This document shows, in pieces, positions 1 to 5,027 of a DNA stretch of 5,500 nt. A program made the translations under genes and the position numbers. The stretch comes from Fidelibacterota bacterium (GTDB lineage Bacteria > Fidelibacterota > JAANXI01). The notes beneath the pieces were generated by a model, which searched no databases, was not told where the DNA came from, and saw nothing but the letters and a program-made list of their open reading frames with translations. The stretch spans positions 1 to 5,500 of the forward strand of contig JAANXI010000152.1 of the NCBI GenBank assembly GCA_018263365.1, written 5' to 3'. The number at the start of each line of letters is the position of its first letter. Position 1 is the stretch's first letter.

Positions 1-1616
1 TCGTAGTTCTTCATCGGCGTCTCCGGAATCAAACGCCGCGCATCGCCGACAAAGGTGTATATCCAGTCCGGTTTCAGGCGGCTTCCTGCCCCGTCAAGTG
101 CGGGTCCGATTTCTCCTCCTTCGCCATTGATAGCATGACAGCTTCCACACTGATATTCTGCGTACAGCTGCTTTCCCTGGGATATCAACGATGTGTCTTT
201 CACCGTCCAGTCGACATCGTTTGGTATCAGTGAATCTTCGCCGGTTTCTTCGCTCAGAAAGGCAGCCAGCCGCTCGGATTCCGCAGGCGACAGCCGGTAA
301 TCCGGCATCCGGATGGTTGGACGAACGCCTTTTTTCTCGTACCGCCGGTTGTACGGGTCGAGCAGATATTCCTTCACCCAGGTTCGCTGATAGCGATCGC
401 CGGCGCCATACAAACTGGGGGGCGTGTTCGTCCCTTTGGCCTCCTTGTCATGGCAGGTTCCGCAGCGCATCGGCAGATAAGCATCGTAGAGGCCCGCATC
501 AACCAAATCCTCGTTCGCCGGTTCTGCCTGTTGGTACCAGGCCGGTCCTCGCGCTTCCTCCGCATATTCACTCTCAAGCGCCTGACCGCTCTGCCAGCCC
601 CAGGCGGTGAGACCGATAATCACTACTGGCACAATGACACCCAGACTAAGCGCAACCGGCCGTTTATCTAAACGACGCTCGGAATTCTTATCAATCCATG
701 GGAGCAGCAACATTCCAAGGATGAGCAGGCCCGGCAGCACCACGCCACCGATGATTTCCAACTGTCCTTCGAAGATTTTCAGGAGCTGATATAAGGGAAA
801 AAAGTACCATTCCGGACGTGGAACAAATGTGGTGGTGTTCGGATCGGCAGGTTCACCTACAGGCGCACCGATCCAGACCGCCATACCGATCAATACGAGG
901 GTTACCACAGCCATGCCGGTAAAATCCTTCCACGCCTGCTGCGGGAAGAACGGCTCGTCCGGTTCGCCGGATTCGTCGGTACGCTTCCATGGTGGTGTAA
1001 TCCCTTTGATGACCACGAGATATACGTGGAGACCAATGAGCAGCGCAATTCCGATGGGAATCCACAGGATGTGCCAGATGTAAAAACGGTTGAGCGTTTT
1101 GATGCCCATCTCCGCGCCGCCCTGCAATATCCGCTTCACCGCTTCCCCGAGGATCGGAGCCAGCGCACCGACTTCTATGCCGACCTTCGTGGCGAAGTAG
1201 CCCTTCATATCCCAGGGGAGTAAATAGCCGGTAAACGCCATCCCCAGGACTAATACCATCAAAATGACACCAGCTGTCCAAATCCAGTGGCGGGGTTTTT
1301 TGTAGGCGCCGAACAGAAAGGTCCGGAGTAAGTGCAGGCCAATCAGAATGACAAATGCTGAAGAGGCCCAGTGGTGAAGACCACGGAGGAAACTCCCGAA
1401 TGCGACCTGTTCTTCGATGTATTTAATGCTGGCAAGGGCCGTATCCGGCGTTGGAGAGTAATAGATGGCCAACAGCGCGCCGGTAATCACTTGCATGAGA
1501 AACAGCCAGAGCAGGGAGGAGCCGAAGATGTGCGCCCAGCCGACGCCTTTGGGTTGCTTTTCCGTGAGAAAATCGTTCACGAGATTGACAAACGGATTGG
1601 ATTGTTCGAAGCTCAT
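1..1616 (-). CDS. Cytochrome b (b6/subunit IV type) fused to a diheme cytochrome c; 3' end beyond window
   Basis: Membrane subunit of a quinol:cytochrome c oxidoreductase, the partner of the adjacent Rieske protein. My translation gives 538 residues with no stop before the left edge. The cytochrome b part runs to about residue 345 with seven likely membrane segments (near 33-53, 80-102, 112-133, 181-203, 232-252, 286-306 and 320-341), matching b6 (four) plus subunit IV (three) joined in one chain. Haem b ligands by alignment are H81/H182 and H95/H197. The 14 residues between H182 and H197 are b6f-like; bc1 has 13. The quinol-site PEWY is at 268-271. The periplasmic tail holds two class I cytochrome c domains: CGTCH at 385-389 with probable ligand M437, and CGSCH at 490-494 with probable ligand M535 close to the edge. 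The ATG at 1616 overlaps the Rieske stop (ATGA) and has GGGGAG eight bases upstream. No cysteine occurs in the first helix, so a covalent haem ci is unlikely. Confidence 0.95.
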   Translation of the reverse strand, partial: MSFEQSNPFVNLVNDFLTEKQPKGVGWAHIFGSSLLWLFLMQVITGALLAIYYSPTPDTALASIKYIEEQVAFGSFLRGLHHWASSAFVILIGLHLLRTFLFGAYKKPRHWIWTAGVILMVLVLGMAFTGYLLPWDMKGYFATKVGIEVGALAPILGEAVKRILQGGAEMGIKTLNRFYIWHILWIPIGIALLIGLHVYLVVIKGITPPWKRTDESGEPDEPFFPQQAWKDFTGMAVVTLVLIGMAVWIGAPVGEPADPNTTTFVPRPEWYFFPLYQLLKIFEGQLEIIGGVVLPGLLILGMLLLPWIDKNSERRLDKRPVALSLGVIVPVVIIGLTAWGWQSGQALESEYAEEARGPAWYQQAEPANEDLVDAGLYDAYLPMRCGTCHDKEAKGTNTPPSLYGAGDRYQRTWVKEYLLDPYNRRYEKKGVRPTIRMPDYRLSPAESERLAAFLSEETGEDSLIPNDVDWTVKDTSLISQGKQLYAEYQCGSCHAINGEGGEIGPALDGAGSRLKPDWIYTFVGDARRLIPETPMKNY

Positions 1617-2116
1617 GCCTTCTTCTCCCCGAGCGTAATCCATACGCTGCCGTCCTCGATTTCGCTGGGATATTGTCGCAACGACTTTGGCGGCGGACCG
1701 GCAATGACTTCGCCCTCTTTATTGTACTTCCCGCCGTGGCACGGACAGTGAAACTCTCCGGCCTCCGTATTCCACGCGACATTGCATCCCATGTGTGTAC
1801 AGATCGGCGAGAAGACCTTTAACTTGTCTCCCTGTCTGAGGACATACACAAATTCCTGGTCCTGTTTGATTTGATATCCCGCCCGCTGCAGCACCTGATA
1901 CTCGACCATTGTCGGTTCGCCTTCCGGAATCGCCCGAAAGTCGCCAAGCTGGACGCGTTGCGATTGAACTTTTTCGTATAGCGGCTGGAGCAGGTATCGA
2001 ATCCCCGGGATAACAATCAGCGCAGCCAATATCGACTGCGCACCGATCCACAGGTAGAGCAGAAATTTTCGCCGGGATTTGTCCAGTAATCCCCCATCGT
2101 CTATTGGATCAACCAT
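1613..2116 (-). CDS. qcrA: Rieske [2Fe-2S] protein of the quinol:cytochrome c oxidoreductase
   Basis: Iron-sulfur subunit that takes the first electron from quinol and passes it to the cytochrome c domains of the downstream gene. The product is 167 residues. A short cytoplasmic N-terminus contains SRRKFLLYLW (residues 14-23), a twin-arginine-like start to the single membrane anchor (about 18-43), followed by the periplasmic soluble domain. The cluster motifs are complete: C106-T-H108-M-G-C111 and C124-P-C126-H127. C106, H108, C124 and H127 should bind the cluster, and C111/C126 should form the stabilising disulfide. GPPPKSLRQY after the second motif is the usual proline loop. The ATG at 2116 has GGAGA four bases upstream. 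The stop overlaps the next start by four bases, which implies translational coupling. I use qcrA in the generic sense; petC would be equally fair. Confidence 0.97.
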   Translation of the reverse strand: MVDPIDDGGLLDKSRRKFLLYLWIGAQSILAALIVIPGIRYLLQPLYEKVQSQRVQLGDFRAIPEGEPTMVEYQVLQRAGYQIKQDQEFVYVLRQGDKLKVFSPICTHMGCNVAWNTEAGEFHCPCHGGKYNKEGEVIAGPPPKSLRQYPSEIEDGSVWITLGEKKA

Positions 2117-2163
2117 ATAGTCTCCACTGGTTATTTATGGATCACATCAAATAGGAGGAGAGA

Positions 2164-2211
2164 GTAGAAAAGCAATTGCCTCGCAGCAATTGGGATAAAA
2201 CTACGAGGCAA
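2164..2211 (-). terminator. Stem-loop, probable terminator between the P460-like and Rieske genes
   Basis: Read on the minus strand, TTGCCTCGTAG (2211-2201) pairs with CTGCGAGGCAA (2186-2176) in an 11-bp stem with one G-U pair and a 14-base loop. It is followed by TTGCTTTTCT. It starts about 27 bases after the P460 stop. The U-tract is interrupted, so termination may be partial or may need Rho. Confidence 0.5.
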
Positions 2212-2237
2212 ATATTATTGGTGCAATATACGATTGA

Positions 2238-2806
2238 TTAATCGTTTGCGTAGACGAAGTCATTTCCGTTAGCAATGGAGTGATATCCAATGCAGGCGGC
2301 ATCTGCGCCATCTTCTCCGGCACCCTTCGCTACGCGGCCAGCCAATTTCACGCCGGCGTCATTTTCATCGAGTGTCCATCAGGTAGATATTTGGCGTAAA
2401 ACCAGTCGTAATTATCGGAATCATATCCCTCGATGCGCGTCATAAACGTAATTGGCCCTGGTTGACTCTCATCCTCGGCAGGGTAATTTTCCTTGATGAT
2501 CACCGATCCATACGGAAAATTCTCCAGGTCTCCCTTTGCAATATCGTTAATGTAGTATTTCAAATACGCCCCGTGCGGACTGTTCCCGTCCTGCCAGCCT
2601 TCGAGTCCTGGATACTGATCCCAGTTATCGGCATAATCGGAATATGCATTCCACATACTGTCAGCCATTGCAATATCCCGCTGTGTACCAAAAGGCATAT
2701 CACTGGTATCATCATCGTTGGAATTGGTGGAACTATCGTTACAAGCGAAAACCAGCAAGCCGGCCAACAAAATAACGCTGCCAAATTGCAGCATTGATCG
2801 TCTCAT
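2238..2806 (-). pseudogene. Cytochrome P460-like lipoprotein, frameshifted and lacking the second haem Cys
   Basis: P460 and related cytochrome c'-beta proteins are small periplasmic haem proteins that act on hydroxylamine or bind nitric oxide. The start at 2806 has AGGAGAG seven bases upstream and gives a leader ending in LLVFAC (lipobox, C22), then an Asn/Ser/Asp linker. Family-like sequence follows: HGAYLKYYIND at 78-88, PYGSVIIKENY at 98-108, and DWFYAKYLPDG at 134-144. In this frame translation stops at 2350-2348, soon after PDG. The rest of the domain continues in another frame to a TAA at 2240-2238: AGVKLAGRVAKG, ACIGYHS, GNDFVYAND. A net one-base loss lies near 2365-2385. The haem motif, normally CxxCH, reads CIGYH (codons 2294-2280), so the second thioether Cys is a Tyr (TAT), one base from TGT. 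Two lesions favour decay, but a sequencing indel in a gene with a degenerate motif is possible. An ATG at 2824 is in frame but less well placed. Confidence 0.8.
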
Positions 2807-2840
2807 AGGTTCACTCTCCTTCATTTCGTCTTCGGAATTC

Positions 2841-2867
2841 TGAGTTAAATAACTCAACGACAGTATA
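2841..2867 (-). promoter_or_regulatory. Candidate operator palindrome with a -10-like box upstream of the P460-like gene
   Basis: TGAGTTA-N2-TAACTCA (2841-2856) is a perfect 7-bp-arm dyad about 35 bases before the ATG at 2806. On the minus strand a TATACT box (2867-2862) lies just upstream, so the dyad would fall around the transcription start, a usual place for a repressor. I found no convincing -35 box. Which regulator binds cannot be read from the site. Confidence 0.35.
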
Positions 2868-2907
2868 AATAACCAAAAGGAGAGCATTAGTAATCTGACT
2901 TACATCG

Positions 2908-2935
2908 GCTCCGTCAGCGGACTCATCAACGGAGC
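2908..2935 (-). repeat. Inverted repeat just after the His/Met-rich gene
   Basis: On the minus strand GCTCCGT and ACGGAGC form a perfect 7-bp stem with a 14-base loop, starting three bases after the stop at 2938. An alternative smaller hairpin (TCCG-CTGA-CGGA) overlaps it. No U-tract follows, so a 3'-end-stabilising or Rho-related role is only a possibility. Confidence 0.35.
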
Positions 2936-2937
2936 AC

Positions 2938-3594
2938 TTAATCGTGCATATGCCCCTCATCTTCCGTGTGATGATCATTTTGATTCATCTCATCATGCCC
3001 CATTTCCATTTGTTCCCGGAGGTTGGAGAGATTAATGGTCTCCCGGAACTGGACAGTGGATTCCTTCTCAGAGGATAGTCCGGAGATTTTCACCGAGACT
3101 TTGGCCTTTTTCCCGCCAAGTTCGGACAGATCGAACGCCCCCCAGAGCATGGAATTTTTCATTTCCTCGGAGTGCTTCATCATCTCTCCATGGTCATCGT
3201 CCTTGGGGTCATCATCGCTCATTTCCATCTCATTGTCGTCCATTCCCATCTGTCCGTCATCCACATCGTGGTCCATCTCCTCGTTTTCCATCATGGCATG
3301 GGACTTGAGTTTGAAGGTATGTTCTTCCCCGGATTTCAGCATGATGGTGACTTCGCCCGGTGCGTCGTGCACATCGATGGGATTCTGGTTATAATCATAG
3401 GCAAATACCGCCAGCCCGTGCATCATTGGGACGATCTCGAAATGATGCTGCTTGGTCATCACCACGGCACCCTCGTGCTTTATGGCTTCGGTGTGGGAAT
3501 GCCCGGATTCATCCTCCTGGTGCTGAGCCAGAACCTGTTGCCCACAGACCAAAAATATCCCCAGAGTTAATATCGATAGTATATAGCGTTTCAT
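2938..3594 (-). CDS. Secreted His/Met/Asp-rich protein, probable periplasmic copper/silver binder
   Basis: I do not recognise a named family. The 218-residue product has a Sec signal peptide (about 1-23, VLA then Q). By my count the mature part holds 18 His and 19 Met. A beta-rich-looking region (about 44-98, with HGLAVFAYDYNQNPI and PGEVTIMLKSGEEHTFKLK) and a second (about 149-191) flank a strongly acidic Met/His segment at 99-147. The tail (196-218) is again Met/His-rich and ends GHMHD. Methionine together with histidine ligands in an exported protein is typical of Cu(I)/Ag(I) handling, and a CusA-type pump lies nearby on the same strand; the function is inference. The start at 3594 has GGGAGGA at 3605-3599. 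It may be a separate transcription unit, since about 190 bp with two dyads precede it. A Ca2+ or Zn2+ binder is an alternative. Confidence 0.85.
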   Translation of the reverse strand: MKRYILSILTLGIFLVCGQQVLAQHQEDESGHSHTEAIKHEGAVVMTKQHHFEIVPMMHGLAVFAYDYNQNPIDVHDAPGEVTIMLKSGEEHTFKLKSHAMMENEEMDHDVDDGQMGMDDNEMEMSDDDPKDDDHGEMMKHSEEMKNSMLWGAFDLSELGGKKAKVSVKISGLSSEKESTVQFRETINLSNLREQMEMGHDEMNQNDHHTEDEGHMHD

Positions 3595-3616
3595 TTATTC
3601 CTCCCTTGTTTTGAAT

Positions 3617-3636
3617 GTTGTGAAGATCTTAACAAC
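3617..3636. promoter_or_regulatory. 20-bp palindrome upstream of the His/Met-rich gene, candidate operator
   Basis: GTTGTGAAGATCTTAACAAC is symmetric in nine of its ten base pairs. It lies 12 bases upstream of the Shine-Dalgarno sequence of the gene starting at 3594. On the minus strand a GATAAT box lies just upstream (about 3642-3648), so the dyad would cover the start of transcription. No clear -35 box was found. Confidence 0.4.
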
Positions 3637-3663
3637 CATTATCAATGAAATCCTCACAAAAGC

Positions 3664-3677
3664 GACACAATTGTATC
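3664..3677. promoter_or_regulatory. Near-palindrome resembling a CopY/BlaI-type box
   Basis: GACACAATTGTATC is symmetric except for one base pair. On the minus strand its core, TACAATTGTG, is one base from TACA-N2-TGTA, the site type bound by CopY/BlaI/MecI repressors. It lies about 70 bases upstream of the His/Met-rich gene. No such regulator is in the window, and a match this short can occur by chance. Confidence 0.2.
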
Positions 3678-3754
3678 ACATCTGAAAAAACGAACGCACT
3701 GCGAGAAAATTGGTCATGCAAATTCAACATAACACCAATGAACGCAATGAATTT

Positions 3755-3781
3755 ACGATTCGTTCCATGGACGGGAATCGT
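3755..3781. repeat. Inverted repeat after the zinc-ribbon gene
   Basis: ACGATTC (3755-3761) and GAATCGT (3775-3781) form a perfect 7-bp stem with a 13-base loop, six bases past the stop at 3787. No run of T follows on the minus strand, so it is at best a weak terminator. The rest of 3595-3786 holds the two dyads listed separately and no gene. Confidence 0.3.
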
Positions 3782-3786
3782 TTGTA

Positions 3787-4260
3787 CTATTCCGAGGATT
3801 CAATCGGTGAAATATTATATTTCAGCGAGACCGCCATCACCATCTGCTCCTGGGTTTTTCCGTCCTGCACGCCCTGTGCGATAAAGCGTTTCACTTCCGT
3901 GGCTCCGCCGGGTGCAGCACAGTCACAAGCAGCCAGGTTATCGTTACAGTCACCGCAGGGGCACATAAAATTTTCGGCCACCTGGATGACATCCGCCCGC
4001 AGGGCTTGTTGCTCCGGGGATGTCATCGTCTGCTGGGGCGCATCATTTCCACCCATCAAAATAAATCCGATGACGATAATCCCCAGCACTCCGAGAACAG
4101 CGGCAGGAATTGGAATTGTAATACCGCTTTTGCCCGATTTCCCGGAAGATTTTTTCTGCGACTGCTTTGGTTTTTTACCTTTTCCTTTTGTTGCTGCCCC
4201 GCAGGACGAACAGAATTTTGCATTAGCTTTCAGTTCATTACCGCATTGTGTACAGTACAT
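3787..4260 (-). CDS. Zinc-ribbon membrane protein with C-terminal CcmH-like Cys-rich domain
   Basis: The 157-residue product starts with a four-cysteine zinc ribbon (C3, C6, C17, C20; MYCTQCGNEL and FCSSCG). A Lys/Ser/Gly-rich linker (25-46) precedes one membrane helix (about 47-69), and the basic linker implies a cytoplasmic N-terminus. The periplasmic part (about 80-157) has C100-P-C102-G-D-C105 and C112-D-C114, then AAPGGATEVKRFIAQGVQDGKTQEQMVMAVSLKYN. Spacing and wording follow the CcmH/NrfF thiol domain (LRCxxC, NAPxAxxM, GKSxxEIVxxxVxxYG), which handles apocytochrome c cysteines during haem attachment. Here there are five cysteines and no canonical LRCxxC, so the role is uncertain: a thiol-redox, haem or metal function in the periplasm is inferred. 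The start at 4260 has AAAGGA five to six bases upstream. It is flanked by metal-related genes, and the haem proteins downstream would be plausible clients. Confidence 0.9.
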   Translation of the reverse strand: MYCTQCGNELKANAKFCSSCGAATKGKGKKPKQSQKKSSGKSGKSGITIPIPAAVLGVLGIIVIGFILMGGNDAPQQTMTSPEQQALRADVIQVAENFMCPCGDCNDNLAACDCAAPGGATEVKRFIAQGVQDGKTQEQMVMAVSLKYNISPIESSE

Positions 4261-4296
4261 GATATTCCTTTGGTTCGCAGTGTTTATTAAATCAAC

Positions 4297-4431
4297 AGGA
4301 AAGATGTCATCTTTCCTTTACTTTGCCACTTTTCGACAAGCGCAAAGTGACTTTCTATGTGGTCATCCTGAGCCTGTCGAAGGATGTGAGAATGCCCTAC
4401 TCAGAATCATTGAAGAAAGAAGGCATTTTTT
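4297..4431. repeat. REP-like region of palindromic repeats
   Basis: This gene-free gap is packed with dyads. AGGAAAGAT-gtc-ATCTTTCCT (4297-4317) is perfect. CACTTT/AAAGTG occupies 4327-4332 and 4344-4349. CATCCT/AGGATG (4364-4369, 4381-4386) brackets TGAGCCTGTCGA. TTCGACAAGC (4332-4341) pairs with GCCTGTCGAA (4372-4381) at 9 of 10 bases. From memory, the core (TCCTGAGCCTGTCGAAGGA, reading HPEPVEG in one frame) is a dispersed palindromic repeat found in many bacterial genomes. AATGCC (4391-4396) and GGCATT (4422-4427) followed by six T would act as a terminator only on the plus strand, where I see no gene. Confidence 0.7.
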
Positions 4432-4433
4432 AA

Positions 4434-4790
4434 TTACCCCTCAATACAGTCCAACGCTTCTTCGTCGGCACGTCCTGATCGAATTTTCACCACCCGATCC
4501 ACATCGTTCACCACAATTAATCCGTCACCTGCTCCGCCAGTGTAGGCATTCTCGCGTATAATTCCAATGATGGTCTCAATGGCTGTCCCGCTGCAGATGA
4601 GCTCCAGTTTTGCCACTTTGGAGTACCGCTCCACGTATTCCATAGAGTACTTGGCTTTAGATTCATCGATGAGTCCCGGTCCCAGCGCCATCACATCGAT
4701 CACAGTCACTCCGGTGAGTCCGATTGCTTCCAGCGATTCAATGACATCGTTGACTTTTTCCGTCCGGATGTAGGCTTTGATTTCTTTCAT
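4434..4790 (-). CDS. P-II family signalling protein, probably the metal-pump-associated group
   Basis: P-II proteins are trimers that bind ATP/ADP and an effector and control partners through the T-loop. This 118-residue protein has the family length and order: MKEIKAYIRTEKVNDVIESLEAIGL (strand and helix 1), a T-loop region at about 35-57, the B-loop TGGAGDGLIVV at 84-94 (canonical TGKIGDGKIF), and VVKIRSGRADEEAL near the end (canonical VIRIRTGE). The T-loop reads GPGLIDESKAKYSMEYVERY and lacks the canonical YRGAEY tyrosine site, so GlnD-type uridylylation is not expected. No glnA or amtB is near. The neighbour upstream is a CusA-type pump, as in the P-II subgroup (PII-NG) reported beside heavy-metal RND genes, so control of metal efflux is the favoured inference. 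I chose the ATG at 4790 because homology begins there, although its ribosome site is weak. A TTG at 4823 sits only just after AAGGGG. Confidence 0.88.
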   Translation of the reverse strand: MKEIKAYIRTEKVNDVIESLEAIGLTGVTVIDVMALGPGLIDESKAKYSMEYVERYSKVAKLELICSGTAIETIIGIIRENAYTGGAGDGLIVVNDVDRVVKIRSGRADEEALDCIEG

Positions 4791-4881
4791 AAGTTTGCTC
4801 GCTTCCGATTGCCAGTTGTTCAACCCCTTCAGAGGGAAAAGTTGGAAATCGTGTTAAAGTGTTACAGTATTATCACCAGAG

Positions 4882-4957
4882 TATTACGTACTGCGTATTG
4901 CGTAAAATGAACTCCCAAAATTTTATCTACGCGATACGTAATACGCAGTACGCAATA
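4882..4957. repeat. Inverted array of 7-bp TACGYRR repeats
   Basis: On the plus strand 4928-4955 is four tandem heptads: TACGCGA, TACGTAA, TACGCAG, TACGCAA. The facing arm (4904-4882), read on the minus strand, is TACGCAA, TACGCAG, TACGTAA, TA. Aligned head to head, the 23-base arms (4882-4904 and 4935-4957) match at 21 positions. The centre holds TAAAAT/ATTTTA (4903-4908, 4920-4925), so the whole can fold as a long hairpin or cruciform with alternative registers. It lies in the 237-bp gap between cusA and the P-II gene. Confidence 0.8.
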
Positions 4958-4977
4958 TTCATTTCTTTTACCAGCTT

Positions 4978-5018
4978 CTCCCCCGCTTAAACCCGTTTTA
5001 CGGACTTTAAGCGGGAGA
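4978..5018 (-). terminator. Nested stable hairpin after cusA, possible transcript end
   Basis: CCCGCTTAAA (4982-4991) and TTTAAGCGGG (5006-5015) form a perfect 10-bp stem. Inside it CCGT-TTT-ACGG (4993-5003) makes a second stem, and TCT/AGA can extend the base with a two-base bulge. It begins about ten bases after the cusA stop. No U-tract follows on the minus strand, so it could be a Rho-assisted end or a 3'-protecting hairpin. Confidence 0.45.
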
Positions 5019-5027
5019 GCAAGCCAT

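Noticed and set aside
191..610. A 139-codon open frame on the plus strand
   Set aside because: Antisense to the cytochrome c part of the fusion gene, whose CxxCH motifs and ligands are clear; the product is Arg/Pro-rich and not protein-like.
853..1281. A 142-codon open frame on the minus strand inside the cytochrome b gene
   Set aside because: It is an out-of-frame shadow; the overlapping frame gives the haem ligands and membrane helices of cytochrome b.
2360..2390. Programmed frameshift in the P460-like gene
   Set aside because: No slippery heptamer or downstream structure is evident, and the haem motif is also damaged, so decay or error is simpler.
2905..2935. Hammerhead-ribozyme-like string TTGATGAGTCCG...CGGA on the minus strand
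   Set aside because: It resembles the CUGAUGA plus stem II part, but the required GAAA after stem II is missing and no stems I and III are formed.
3525..3594. Lipoprotein reading of the His/Met-rich protein (Cys17 in LVCG)
   Set aside because: The hydrophobic core continues to VLA-Q at 21-24, a good signal peptidase I site, and the lipobox match is poor.
4391..4431. Rho-independent terminator with six T
   Set aside because: The T-run follows the stem only on the plus strand, where no gene is present; on the minus strand it does not terminate the P-II transcript. It is kept only as part of the repeat region.
3710..4561. A 283-codon open frame on the plus strand
   Set aside because: It is antisense to the zinc-ribbon gene and the end of the P-II gene, runs through the REP-like repeats (giving the artefactual HPEPVEG string) and has no recognisable domain.
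4790..4823. TTG start at 4823 for the P-II protein, adding 11 residues
   Set aside because: P-II homology begins at the ATG at 4790 (MKEIKAYIR), and the Shine-Dalgarno-like AAGGGG abuts the TTG too closely.
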